A DNA stretch of 64,000 nucleotides from a beta proteobacterium AAP51. Lineage in GTDB: Bacteria > Pseudomonadota > Gammaproteobacteria > Burkholderiales > Burkholderiaceae_C. The DNA is taken from the NCBI GenBank assembly GCA_001295905.1, contig LJHT01000009.1:62001-126000 (forward strand). Reading direction: 5' to 3'. A model generated the notes under the pieces. The model did no database searches. It was not told where the DNA came from and saw only the letters and a program-made list of their open reading frames with translations. The position numbers were made by a program, and so were the translations under genes. The number at the start of each line of letters is the position of its first letter. Position 1 is the first letter of the stretch. This document shows, piece after piece, positions 16,158-24,199 of this stretch.

Positions 16158-17294
16158 CTGCCCGGCACCGAAGAAGCGGCGCAGATCGGGCGGTGGCGCA
16201 TCGCGCTCCACCACCAGCCAGCCGTCTTGAAGCTTCAGTTCAGCCACCTGGATGACGCTGCGCTGGTGGAAGCGCTCGTCGTCCTTCGCCTGGGGCTCGC
16301 CGCCCTGGTGCACGAAGTAGAAGAGGAAGGCGCGGTCGCCGCGCACCACCACGTCGGGGTGCTGGCCCTTGGCGCGGTCGGTGGCGTGCTGGCCGGGCTC
16401 GGCGAGCAGGCGCGTGGCCTGGGCTTCCCAGGTGAGGAGATCGTCGCTGCGCTGCACGAGCAGGCCGCGCCAGACATCGGCCACCATCCACCAGCGCCCG
16501 CTGAAGAAGAAGACCTTGGCACCCTCGGCCGCCTGCCGCGTGACGGGACCGCGCACCGTCCACCGCCGCAGGTCGGTGCTGTCGGCGGCGAAGAGCTGGC
16601 TGCCCTGGTTCTCGTCCTTGAACCACAGGCGCCAGCCGCCGCCCAGCGGCTGCGGCAGGCGCAGCACGGTGGCGTCGATGGCGCGTTCACTGCCCAGCTG
16701 CAGGCGCTGTTCGCAGCGCCATTGCCGCAGGTCGGCGCTGGTGAGGTGCTGCAGGTAACGCGTGCCCTGCCAGCGCGCGTGCACCCCGGGCACCACGGTC
16801 AGCCAGAGGTGGTAGGTGCCTTCGTGTTCAACGATCTCGGGCGCCCAGTCGGTGGGGCCGCTGCATTCGGGCGGGAACTGCGCCACGCCCAGGTGGCGCC
16901 AGTGCTGGCCGTCTTCGGTGGTGGCGATGCCGATGTGCGTGCCGTGCACCCAGCGCACGTCTTTCGGGTCTTCCAGCCGCAGCGTGGCGCGGCGGTTCGT
17001 ATAGAACATCTCCCAGCGCTGCGTGTGGCGGTTGTAGACGAGAGAAGGGTCGGCCGCGCCGTCGTGCACGGGGTCGCGGTACAGCGGGCGCGGGGCCGGG
17101 CGGGTGTCGGCCGCAGCGCTGGGGGCAGGGGCCCCCGCTGGCGCACCCGTCGGCGCCGCCACCGCGGCCGCGGCCAGGCCCCACCCCATCAGCAGGGCGC
17201 CCAGGGCTGGGGCCGCCCTCGCGCCGGCCTGCGGTACGGGCCGCCACAGGGCCCGCCACAGGGCCCGCCATAGGGCCTGCCTAGCGCGGCACAT
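16146..17294 (-). CDS. GH43-like five-bladed propeller glycosidase (exported)
   Basis: 382 residues, ATG at 17294 overlapping the stop of the upstream lyase gene by 14 bp. The N-terminus has a run of three ALWR units, then a hydrophobic segment (LGALLMGWGLAAAAVAA) and an Ala/Pro-rich linker. The body has propeller strands with DGAADPSLVYN, WEMFYTNRRAT, HIGIATTEDGQHW, DWAPEIVEHEGTYHLWL and AIDATVLRL, the pattern of the GH43/GH130-like clan. Such proteins often accompany rhamnogalacturonan lyases. Exact family and substrate are not clear to me; an arabinofuranosidase or unsaturated-sugar-acting enzyme is possible. The true start might be downstream of the ALWR repeats. Confidence 0.65.
   Translation of the reverse strand: MCRARQALWRALWRALWRPVPQAGARAAPALGALLMGWGLAAAAVAAPTGAPAGAPAPSAAADTRPAPRPLYRDPVHDGAADPSLVYNRHTQRWEMFYTNRRATLRLEDPKDVRWVHGTHIGIATTEDGQHWRHLGVAQFPPECSGPTDWAPEIVEHEGTYHLWLTVVPGVHARWQGTRYLQHLTSADLRQWRCEQRLQLGSERAIDATVLRLPQPLGGGWRLWFKDENQGSQLFAADSTDLRRWTVRGPVTRQAAEGAKVFFFSGRWWMVADVWRGLLVQRSDDLLTWEAQATRLLAEPGQHATDRAKGQHPDVVVRGDRAFLFYFVHQGGEPQAKDDERFHQRSVIQVAELKLQDGWLVVERDAPPPDLRRFFGAGQAPR
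17238..17272. repeat. 12-bp repeats encoding ALWR units
   Basis: GGGCCCGCCACA-type units at about 17238, 17249 and 17261; the first lacks one C. They give three consecutive ALWR peptides at the start of the GH43-like protein, before its signal-peptide core. The repeat number may vary between strains. Confidence 0.7.
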
Positions 17295-18753
17295 CGGTCG
17301 CTGCGGGTGCCTCGTTCTGCCAGGCTTCGGGCACGTGGATCACCACGATGTTCATCGCGCGGCCGTCGGGCGCCAGCATCGCGCTTTGAATCTGGATGCG
17401 CCGGCCGTCGGGGCTGAAGGTGGGGTGGGGGTGGTCGCGCGCGGTGTCGCGGTGGCCGGTGCTCAGCAGGCGCAGGCGGCTGCTGCGGCGGTCCAGCAGG
17501 TAGAGGTTGCGCGTGAAGTCGTCGCCCACGGCCCAGCGGCCGTCGGGCGAACCGTGCACGTGCCACAACCCGCTGCCGCGCGGTGTTTGCGCTTCGATGC
17601 GCATCTCGCGCGTGCGCAGGTTCACGATGCCCAGACCAGTGGGCTTTTCGCGCGTGCCGCTGGGGCCCCAGGCGCTTTCCTGGCCGGGGTTGGCGCCCTG
17701 CCACGAAGTGCCGGCGGGGGCCGAGGCACCGGCCGCGCCGGGCACAGCCGCCGGCACCGGCCGGTGGCCCATGATGGCGAAGGCCACTTCGTCGCGTGTG
17801 ATCACGGCCTCGTGCGTGACCCACTCGTAAGGCGCTTCGGGGTAGAGCGGGCGCAGGCCACTGCCGTCGCCCTTCACCGTCCAGGTGCGCTGCGGGCTCT
17901 TGCCGCCGGTTTCCCAGCTGAACACCAGCTCGCCCGGCACCCAGGGGTTGCTTTGCACGTGGCCGATCTGGAAGCCCACGCTCACCACGTGCTGCACCTC
18001 GCCCGTCTGGCGGTGCACGCGCGCAATGCCGGTCGGCCCGGCGCCCATGTTGCGCGGGCCGAAGTTCGGCTCCACGCGCGAGCCGGGTGGCAGGCGGCGC
18101 GCGGCGGCCTCCTTGCCGATGCGGAAGTAGAGCCACTGGCCGTCGGCATCGAGCGCGCTGTCGCCATCGGCGTGCCACTCGGCCGGCAGCGTGGCGAACA
18201 CGCGCTGGTAGCTTGCCTGCGCCTCGGGCCTGAGCTGGCCGCTGGCGCTGTCGGCGAACAGGCGGTCCAGGTCCACCTCCACGGCCTGCATGGCGCGCGG
18301 TGCGCCGCGCGGCAAGGGCGCGCTGCCCGGCACTTCGCGCAGGAACACCAGGCGGTTGGCGCGCATGTCGAGGTTGAGCATGCCGCTGTAGCCGCCTTCG
18401 GTCACCTGCACCATCTCGCCACTGGCTTCGTGCACGGCGATGGCCTCGCGGCCGGCGCGGTCGCTGCGGAACACCAGCCACTGGCCATCGGCCGTCCACT
18501 GCGGGTGCGAGGGGTAGATCTTCGAATCACCGCGCGGCTGCGTGGTGAGGAAGATGAGCGGCACGCCGGTCACGGGGTCGGGCACGACGCGGCGTTCCGA
18601 AGGAAAGCGCTGGCCGATCTGCGCCAGCACGCTGCTGCCCACCAGCAGCAGCGCGGTGGCCAGGCCCAGCAGGCGCAAGGGGCGCAAGGCGCGGCACGGG
18701 CGGGCTGCGCGCAAGGGCAGCGCCATCGGGCGAATGGGGGTCTCTGTTTTCAT
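17281..18753 (-). CDS. Oligogalacturonate lyase-like protein, PL22 family
   Basis: 490 residues from the ATG at 18753, with a hydrophobic leader (RLLGLATALLLVGSSVLA) for export. A TolB/WD40-like seven-bladed propeller is visible (HPQWTADGQWLVFRSD, GHVQ, WVTHEAVITRDEVAF, WHVHGSPDGRWAVGDD, HPHPTFSPDGRRI). His residues in THEAV and WHVHG match the metal ligands of oligogalacturonate lyases, which turn unsaturated and saturated digalacturonate into monomers. A Gln ligand I would expect three residues before the HxH is not seen, so activity is not certain. Directly upstream of the GH43-like gene in one operon. Confidence 0.75.
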   Translation of the reverse strand: MKTETPIRPMALPLRAARPCRALRPLRLLGLATALLLVGSSVLAQIGQRFPSERRVVPDPVTGVPLIFLTTQPRGDSKIYPSHPQWTADGQWLVFRSDRAGREAIAVHEASGEMVQVTEGGYSGMLNLDMRANRLVFLREVPGSAPLPRGAPRAMQAVEVDLDRLFADSASGQLRPEAQASYQRVFATLPAEWHADGDSALDADGQWLYFRIGKEAAARRLPPGSRVEPNFGPRNMGAGPTGIARVHRQTGEVQHVVSVGFQIGHVQSNPWVPGELVFSWETGGKSPQRTWTVKGDGSGLRPLYPEAPYEWVTHEAVITRDEVAFAIMGHRPVPAAVPGAAGASAPAGTSWQGANPGQESAWGPSGTREKPTGLGIVNLRTREMRIEAQTPRGSGLWHVHGSPDGRWAVGDDFTRNLYLLDRRSSRLRLLSTGHRDTARDHPHPTFSPDGRRIQIQSAMLAPDGRAMNIVVIHVPEAWQNEAPAATDVPR

Positions 18754-18976
18754 GATCGGCCCGACTCTAGACACGCCACCCACCGGCCGGCAGCGGGCCC
18801 ACCCCAGGCCGGTGCCAATGCTCACGAACTTGAGCGAAGCCCCGCCGCCCCGGGCTGCGGCCCCGGCGGCCCTTAGCCTTCAAGCCTGCCGCGCGCGGCC
18901 CGGCCTGCCAGCCTGACGACCCGCCGAGCCCGACCAACAGAGTCAAGCGCGGCCCTTGCCTGATGGAGACCTGCCG
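18754..18976. promoter_or_regulatory. Divergent intergenic region PL22-like / CE12
   Basis: 223 bp between two divergent start codons. It must contain promoters for both pectin transcripts. I see no clear -35/-10 consensus and no strong inverted repeat. A GGAGA ribosome binding site precedes the ATG at 18977. Confidence 0.4.
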
Positions 18977-20728
18977 ATGCGCCCCCCCGCCCCCCTGCCC
19001 ACCCGCCGCCGCTGGCTGCGCCTGTGTGGCGCGCTGGGCGCCAGCGGCCTGGCCACGCTGGCCGGCGGCTGCGGCACGGCGCGCAAGCCCGCAGTGGCCG
19101 CCGCCGCGCCTGGGCTGCCGGCTCCGCCCGCGAACGCCCCCAGCGCCGCACCGCCGGCTGCCGTCAACACCGACCCCCGCACACCGCCGCTGCAGCTGCC
19201 CGAGCCTGCCAACCCCGCGCTGCCCTCGCTGGTGTTGATCGGCGACAGCACCGTGCGCAACGGCCGCGACGACGGCCAGGGCCTGGGGCCCGCGGGCCAG
19301 TGGGGCTGGGGCCATGTGCTGGCGCGCTACCTCGACGCCGCGCAGGTGAACACCGTGAACCGCGCCATCGGCGGCCTCAGCAGCCGCACCTACCGCACGG
19401 GCGGGCACTGGGAACGCACACGCGCCTTCATCAAGGCCGGCGACGTGGTGCTCATCCAGTTCGGCCACAACGACAGCGGCCCCATCAACGACACCCACCG
19501 CGCCCGCGGCACGCTGCGCGGCACCGGGCCCGAGCAGGAAACCATCGACAACCTGCTGACGCGCCAGCGCGAAACCGTGCTCACCTACGGCGCCTACCTG
19601 CGCGGCTACATCGCCGACTGCCGCGCCCTGGGCGCACGCCCGGTGCTGTGCACGCCGGTGCCACGCAAGCGGCGCGACGAACAGGGCCGCACGTTGCGCG
19701 GCACCGCGGCGCACGCCGGCTGGGCGGCAGCGGTGGCGCTGGAGACCGGCGTGCCCCTCATCGACCTGGACGCACTCGCCGCCGAGCGCTACGACACGCT
19801 GGGCCCGCAGGTGGTGGACCTGCTGTTCCCGCGCACCACGCCCGAAGAGCGTGTGCACACCAACTGGGCCGGCGCGGCGCTGAACGCGCAGCTGGTGCGG
19901 CAGGCGCTGCAGGCGCAGCAACTCTTGCCGGCCGCGGCCTTCCTGCCTGCGGCGCCCGCCGACGCCGGCCTCACAAGCCCCCCTGCGAACCCCCCTTCCA
20001 ACGCCTCGCCGCCGCTGAACCCGCGCCTGCCCACGCTCTTCCTGGTGGGCGATTCCACCGTGCGCAGCGCCGGCCAGAACGGCCACTGGGGCTGGGGCGA
20101 ACGCCTGGCGCCCTGGCTGGATGCCGCGCAGCTGCAGCTGGCCAACCACGCCATCGGCGGCCGCAGCACACGCACCTTCCTGCGCGAAGGCCGCTGGGCG
20201 CGCGTGCGTGCGCAGCTCAAGCCCGGCGACATGGTGCTCATCCAGTTCGGCCACAACGACGGCGCGCGCGTGGGCGACCCCGCCGGCAAGCAGCGCGGCA
20301 GCCTGCCCGGCACCGGCCCCGAGCGCCAGCACGAAACCCTGCCCGACGGCACGGTGGAAGCCGTGCAGACCTTCGGTGCCTACCTCGCGCGCTACGTGCG
20401 TGAAGCGCTGGACGCGGGCGCGGTGCCGGTGGTGCTGTCGCCCATCCCGCACAAGGACCGCTGGCAGACCGGGCGCGACTTCGAAGAACACAGCGCCTGG
20501 GGCCGCGATGTGGCCTTGCGCGAAGGCGGCCTCTTCGCCGATCTCACCGGCGCCATCACCGAGCGCTACCGCCAGGTGGGCGCGACGGTGGTGGAGGGCT
20601 TGTTCTCAGACGCCCGCACCCACACCAACGATGCCGGCGCGCGCTTCAATGCCGAGGTGGTGGCCGGCCTGCTGCGCGGCCTTCCGCAGGCTTTGCTGGG
20701 GCCGGGGGTGCGGGCTCAGCCAGGGTAG
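18977..20728 (+). CDS. Tandem-domain rhamnogalacturonan acetylesterase (two CE12 SGNH domains)
   Basis: 583 residues from the ATG at 18977, 8 nt behind a GGAGA site. A twin-arginine-like leader (RRRWLRLCG) ends at LAGGC, a possible lipobox. Two complete SGNH domains follow, joined by a Pro/Ser/Asn-rich linker. Domain 1 has IGDSTVR (Ser91), a Gly block in RAIGGLSSRTY, QFGHND and RVHTNWAGA. Domain 2 has VGDSTVR (Ser360), AIGGRSTRTF, QFGHND and THTNDAGA. CE12 enzymes remove acetyl groups from galacturonate in rhamnogalacturonan, opening it to lyases. The Asp of the DxxH motif looks shifted or replaced in both domains (Glu in the first, Asp one residue earlier in the second). The two halves look like an internal duplication. 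Confidence 0.88.
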   Translation: MRPPAPLPTRRRWLRLCGALGASGLATLAGGCGTARKPAVAAAAPGLPAPPANAPSAAPPAAVNTDPRTPPLQLPEPANPALPSLVLIGDSTVRNGRDDGQGLGPAGQWGWGHVLARYLDAAQVNTVNRAIGGLSSRTYRTGGHWERTRAFIKAGDVVLIQFGHNDSGPINDTHRARGTLRGTGPEQETIDNLLTRQRETVLTYGAYLRGYIADCRALGARPVLCTPVPRKRRDEQGRTLRGTAAHAGWAAAVALETGVPLIDLDALAAERYDTLGPQVVDLLFPRTTPEERVHTNWAGAALNAQLVRQALQAQQLLPAAAFLPAAPADAGLTSPPANPPSNASPPLNPRLPTLFLVGDSTVRSAGQNGHWGWGERLAPWLDAAQLQLANHAIGGRSTRTFLREGRWARVRAQLKPGDMVLIQFGHNDGARVGDPAGKQRGSLPGTGPERQHETLPDGTVEAVQTFGAYLARYVREALDAGAVPVVLSPIPHKDRWQTGRDFEEHSAWGRDVALREGGLFADLTGAITERYRQVGATVVEGLFSDARTHTNDAGARFNAEVVAGLLRGLPQALLGPGVRAQPG

Positions 20729-21633
20729 CGGGCCAGCGTCTGGTCGATGAACTGGCCGAAGGGCAGGCCCATCTTCTTGTAGCCCTCGGGCAGCAGGTGG
20801 ATCTCGTTGACCCAATCGCCTGAAATGCCCGTGGCGCCGGGGGTGGCCGGGACGATGGTGCTGAGCGCCGCGCTGTCGAAGACATGCACCTGGGGCAGCG
20901 CGCCGGGCAGGCCCGAGTCTTGGTCCAGTTCGAGCAGCAGCGCGCGCAGCCGCCCGAACAGCAGTTCGGCCAGCGGCTGGCGCACAGGCAGCGGAATGCC
21001 CAGCTTTTCCATGGCCGGGTGCAGCCAGCCCTGCTTCGCGCCCACCGTGCCCGAGGCCCGCACCGTGGGCGTGGCGTAGGTGTGCGTGAACAGGGGCCGG
21101 CCGGCGCTGGGCCCCTGGTCGCGGCGCGCCACCAGTTCGATGAAGTTGCTGCGCAGGTAACCCGCCAGCACCGACCAGCCGGCTTCGCTGACGTAAGACA
21201 GTGCCTGGTCGGCCGAGCCTTGGGCGGCGGCCTCGGCCGGCGTCAGCAGCAGGCGCATTGCGGCGGGCACCGCCTGGCCGTCGCTGCCGACGGGGCCCAC
21301 GGCCGCCGCATCGATGAGGTCGTTGCCGCCACCGGAAATCAGGAGGGCTTCCCAGTAGGAAGCGAACCCCGGCGCACGCAGCAGGCGGTCGAAGTAGGGG
21401 TCGTGCAGGTTGTCCACCATGTGGTGCAGCGTGTGCCCGGGGTAGGCACAGTTGACGATGGCCACCGGTTGCTGGAACTCCAGCGTGAACAGCACGTTCG
21501 AGGCGCGCGGCAGGTTCAGCGTGCCGATGGTGAACCACGAGTCGCCCTCGGCCAGCAGGCGCCGCGCATACTGCTCCAGCGGCGGCGGGGGGTCTCTGAG
21601 CATGTAGTCGGCCGGGTAGACGACAGGGCGCAT
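20716..21633 (-). CDS. SGNH/GDSL-type hydrolase
   Basis: 305 residues from the ATG at 21633 with an AGGAG site. Block I is AEGDSWF, Gly in YPGHTL, block III ISGGGNDLID, and the C-terminal NEIHLLPEGY supplies the His. Family members are esterases or lipases. No signal peptide is visible, so it is probably cytoplasmic. Its 3' end overlaps the tandem CE12 gene by 13 bp in convergent orientation. A role in pectin deacetylation is possible from position only. The gene is downstream of tRNA-Arg on the same strand. Confidence 0.75.
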   Translation of the reverse strand: MRPVVYPADYMLRDPPPPLEQYARRLLAEGDSWFTIGTLNLPRASNVLFTLEFQQPVAIVNCAYPGHTLHHMVDNLHDPYFDRLLRAPGFASYWEALLISGGGNDLIDAAAVGPVGSDGQAVPAAMRLLLTPAEAAAQGSADQALSYVSEAGWSVLAGYLRSNFIELVARRDQGPSAGRPLFTHTYATPTVRASGTVGAKQGWLHPAMEKLGIPLPVRQPLAELLFGRLRALLLELDQDSGLPGALPQVHVFDSAALSTIVPATPGATGISGDWVNEIHLLPEGYKKMGLPFGQFIDQTLARYPG

Positions 21634-21781
21634 GGACGGCTCCTTCTGGCGAATTCGATGCCAGCGCGCTGCGCCTTCGGCGGGCAGGCTGGCCAACCCC
21701 GGCACACGCTTCGGCGTGGCACTTGCATCAGGTGGGGCTGGAAGCAGCTTTCGCCGCTCTGCCGCCACCGGTCACCATCGC

Positions 21782-21856
21782 TGGTGCGACCGGCAGGAAT
21801 CGAACCTGCGACGTGGCCTTCGGAGGGCCGCATGATATCCACTTCACCACGGTCGC
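21782..21856 (-). tRNA. tRNA-Arg (anticodon CCG)
   Basis: Reading the minus strand, the 7-bp acceptor GCGACCG pairs with CGGTCGC, with discriminator A and an encoded CCA (21782-21784). The D-arm is GTGA/TCAT, the T-arm is GCAGG-TTCGATT-CCTGC, and the anticodon loop is CTCCGAA, giving CCG for Arg codon CGG. The outermost anticodon-stem pair is a C-A mismatch. It stands alone, between an SGNH gene and a cytochrome gene. Confidence 0.93.
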
Positions 21857-21942
21857 TCGTGGACAGCCCGGCATTCTAGCCCCCGGGGTGCAGGCTCCGG
21901 CGGCGCAGCAGCCCGAGTGGCGGCGGGCCCAGGGGGCCCCCC

Positions 21943-21948
21943 TATAAT
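21943..21948 (+). promoter_or_regulatory. Perfect -10 box (TATAAT) for cytochrome c5 gene
   Basis: TATAAT stands out in the GC-rich surroundings, 62 bp before the cytochrome start codon. A matching TTGACA is not seen at 16-18 bp upstream. A start site near 21955 would place the U-rich run and the hairpin at 21961-21976 at the very 5' end of the mRNA. Confidence 0.7.
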
Positions 21949-21960
21949 CTGGCGGTTTTT

Positions 21961-21976
21961 TTGCCCTTCCGGGCAA
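21961..21976 (+). promoter_or_regulatory. 5'-UTR stem-loop of the cytochrome c5 transcript
   Basis: TTGCCC pairs with GGGCAA around a TTCC loop, directly after a run of T residues. It lacks a following T-run on either strand, so it is not a terminator. It may protect the 5' end of the mRNA. Confidence 0.5.
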
Positions 21977-22009
21977 GCCTTCCATTCAAGGACCGGATCC
22001 GAGGTTTCC

Positions 22010-22573
22010 ATGAGCCAACAGAACGACCCGCAGGGCCACGAGAACGCCCACGCTGAAAACCACGAGGGGCCGATCAAGACCCCCAAGCAGCTGGTCGTGG
22101 CCGTGGCGGCCTCTTTCATCATTCCCATCCTGCTCATCGTGCTGCTGGTCGTGTATGTCGACCGCGGCGTGAAGCCCGCTGCCGGCAGCGATGGCCTGGC
22201 CGCCGAGGCCGTGGCCAAGCGCCTGCAGCCCATCGGCACGGTGGAGGTGCGCGATGCCTCGGCCCCGAAGGTGCTGCGCACGGGCGAACAGGTCTACGCC
22301 GGCCAGTGCGCCGCCTGCCACACGGCCGGCGTGGCCGGTGCGCCCAAGCTGGGCGACGTGGCCGCCTGGGCGCCGCGCCTGCCGACGGGTTACGACGCGC
22401 TGCTGAATTCGGTGCTGAAGGGCAAGGGCGCGATGGCCGCCCAGGGCGGTGGCGAGTACTCTGATTTCGAGCTGGCCCGCGCCGTGGTCTACATGGCCAA
22501 CTCGGCCGGCGGCAAGCTGGCCGAGCCGCAGCCGCCGGCGGCTGCGGCCTCGGCCGCCAGCGCGCCGAACTGA
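22010..22573 (+). CDS. Membrane-anchored cytochrome c5-type c-type cytochrome
   Basis: 187 residues from the ATG at 22010, with GAGG upstream. One N-terminal helix (LVVAVAASFIIPILLIVLLVVYV) anchors the protein in the inner membrane. The periplasmic domain carries the haem site CAACH and a later Met-containing region (KGAMAAQGG). An Ala/Pro tail ends the protein. Short mono-haem cytochromes of this c5 group carry electrons in respiratory chains of Burkholderiales. It appears to be a single-gene transcript with its own strong -10. Confidence 0.92.
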   Translation: MSQQNDPQGHENAHAENHEGPIKTPKQLVVAVAASFIIPILLIVLLVVYVDRGVKPAAGSDGLAAEAVAKRLQPIGTVEVRDASAPKVLRTGEQVYAGQCAACHTAGVAGAPKLGDVAAWAPRLPTGYDALLNSVLKGKGAMAAQGGGEYSDFELARAVVYMANSAGGKLAEPQPPAAAASAASAPN

Positions 22574-22591
22574 GTACCAAACTCAGCGCCG

Positions 22592-22609
22592 GGGGCCGCT
22601 GAAGGCCCC
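22592..22609. terminator. Hairpin between convergent genes (weak terminator candidate)
   Basis: GGGGCC pairs with GGCCCC around GCTGAA in the 70-bp gap between the cytochrome c5 gene and the next minus-strand gene. There is no T-run, so intrinsic termination is uncertain. Confidence 0.35.
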
Positions 22610-22643
22610 TGATGGGGGCCCCAGCCGGCCCCGCCTCAGCCGC

Positions 22644-23159
22644 TCAAGGCTGCAGCACGTAGCCGAAGCGCGCAGGCATCTGCGCGAAAGGCAGCGCCTG
22701 CGGTTGCCAGGCGCCGGCTTCCACGGCTTCGGCCGCCAGGCCCATGTCCAGCGTGTGCACGAGGCCGTGGCCCAGCGTGGTGTGCAGGAACAGGCGGCCG
22801 GCTTCATCCAGCCAGGCGCTCTGCACTTCCGCCGGCAAGCCGGTGTGGCTGGTGACGGGCCAGCCTGGCGCCGCCCCCACGCGCCACACCCAGGGCGCGG
22901 CTTCCAGTTGCACATACACGCGCTGCGGCCCGTTCTGGAAGAACCAGGCGCCGGCCGCGTCGGCCGCGTAATTGCGTTCGATGAACTGGCGCAGCTTCTC
23001 GTGTTCGATGCGGCTGCCCTTCACCTGTGGAAAGGGCCCGGCGTGCTGCGTGCGCTCGTCGCGCATGTACCAGTGGCCGCGCGCGCACAGCGCCAGCCAG
23101 CCGTGGCAGTGCGGCACGTCGGGCCACTTGCGCAGTGCCGCTTCAACGATGGCGTCCAT
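22644..23159 (-). CDS. Conserved hypothetical protein
   Basis: 171 residues from the ATG at 23159. Features: KWPDVPHCHGWLALCARGHWYMRDE near the N-terminus, then FIERNYAADAAGAWFFQNGPQRVYVQLE and an all-beta C-terminal half (LFLHTTLGHGLVHTLDMGL). I remember similar proteins annotated as a domain of unknown function in betaproteobacteria, but I do not attach a number. No signal peptide or membrane helix. It is 35 bp downstream of the YheT-like hydrolase on the same strand and probably co-transcribed. Confidence 0.75.
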   Translation of the reverse strand: MDAIVEAALRKWPDVPHCHGWLALCARGHWYMRDERTQHAGPFPQVKGSRIEHEKLRQFIERNYAADAAGAWFFQNGPQRVYVQLEAAPWVWRVGAAPGWPVTSHTGLPAEVQSAWLDEAGRLFLHTTLGHGLVHTLDMGLAAEAVEAGAWQPQALPFAQMPARFGYVLQP

Positions 23160-23194
23160 GGGCCGATCTTGCGCCGGTTTCGGTGGCGGCGGCC

Positions 23195-24178
23195 TCAATG
23201 GCCTGCCAGCCACGTGGCCACGGCCTGCGGCATGCGGAGCACGCGCCCCGGCGGCCGGCCGTGCGGAAAGCCCACGTGCCCGCCGTGCGCCGGCTGCCAC
23301 AGCGTGACATGGCGCCCCACCTGCGCCGGCCCCGGCAGGCTGGCGCCGGGCACGAAGGGGTCGTTGCGTGCGTTCAGCACCAGCGCCGGTATGCGGATGC
23401 GCGCCAGCTGCGGCTTGGCCGAGGCGCGGGCCCAGTAGTCGGGCGTGTTCGCGAAGCCGTGCAGCGGCGCGGTGAAGACATCGTCGAATTCGTAGAGCGT
23501 GCGCGCCCGGGCGAGCTTGTCGCGGTCGAACAGGCCCGGGTGCTGCTGCCACTTGGCCAGCGCGCGCGGCTTCATCGTGGAAAGGAACATGCGCGCGTAG
23601 ACCAGCCAGTTGAAGCCGCGGTCGATGGCGTGGCCGGCGGCAGCCAGGTCGATGGGCGAAGACACCGCCGCCACGGCCGAGGCGGTGGCCGCGGCGCTGT
23701 CGCCGGCCTCTTGCGCCCAGCGCAGCAGCGCGTTGCCGCCCAGAGAGATGCCCACCGCCAGCAGCGGCGCGCTGCTGCCGGCGCGCAGGCGCTGCAGCAT
23801 CCAGCCTACTTCCTCGAAATCGCCCGAGTGGTAGGCGCGCGGCGCCAGGTTCAGCTCGCCCGAGCAGCCGCGGAAATGCGGCACGCTGTAGGCCCAGCCG
23901 CGCTGGCGCGCCACGGTGGCGAAGGCTTGCGCATACTGGCTGGCGCTGCTGCCTTCCAGGCCGTGGAACAGCACCAGATGCCGTGTCGCAGGCGCCGCGG
24001 GCGCCGCGCCGGAGGGGCGCTGCAGGTGGTCGACATCGACGAAATCACCATCGGGCGTGGTCCAGCGTTCGCGCGTGAACGAGGGCGGCGGCCCCAGGTG
24101 ACGGCGTGCGGCCTTGGCGGCCCAGATGGTTTGCAGGTTGCCGCCGGGCAGCCAGGCAGGGGCCTTGTAGTGATGCAC
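23195..24178 (-). CDS. YheT-family alpha/beta hydrolase
   Basis: 327 residues. The YheT-family opening (PAWLPGGNLQTIWAA) is present, followed by VLFHGLEGSSASQYAQ, FRGCSGELN, the nucleophile motif GISLGGN, NARNDPFVPG with the acid, and HGGHVGF with the His. Members are cytosolic hydrolases of uncertain natural substrate, related to esterases. The stop is 35 bp from the next gene. Downstream of glpD by 21 bp, so it may be the distal part of the glpD operon. Confidence 0.9.
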   Translation of the reverse strand: MHHYKAPAWLPGGNLQTIWAAKAARRHLGPPPSFTRERWTTPDGDFVDVDHLQRPSGAAPAAPATRHLVLFHGLEGSSASQYAQAFATVARQRGWAYSVPHFRGCSGELNLAPRAYHSGDFEEVGWMLQRLRAGSSAPLLAVGISLGGNALLRWAQEAGDSAAATASAVAAVSSPIDLAAAGHAIDRGFNWLVYARMFLSTMKPRALAKWQQHPGLFDRDKLARARTLYEFDDVFTAPLHGFANTPDYWARASAKPQLARIRIPALVLNARNDPFVPGASLPGPAQVGRHVTLWQPAHGGHVGFPHGRPPGRVLRMPQAVATWLAGH

Positions 24179-24199
24179 GTTGCGGGGTGGTGGCCGGTG

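Noticed and set aside
21704..21719. CACGC-TTCG-GCGTG hairpin near the tRNA as a terminator
   Set aside because: A stable UUCG-type stem, but neither strand has a T-run after it, so there is no terminator evidence.
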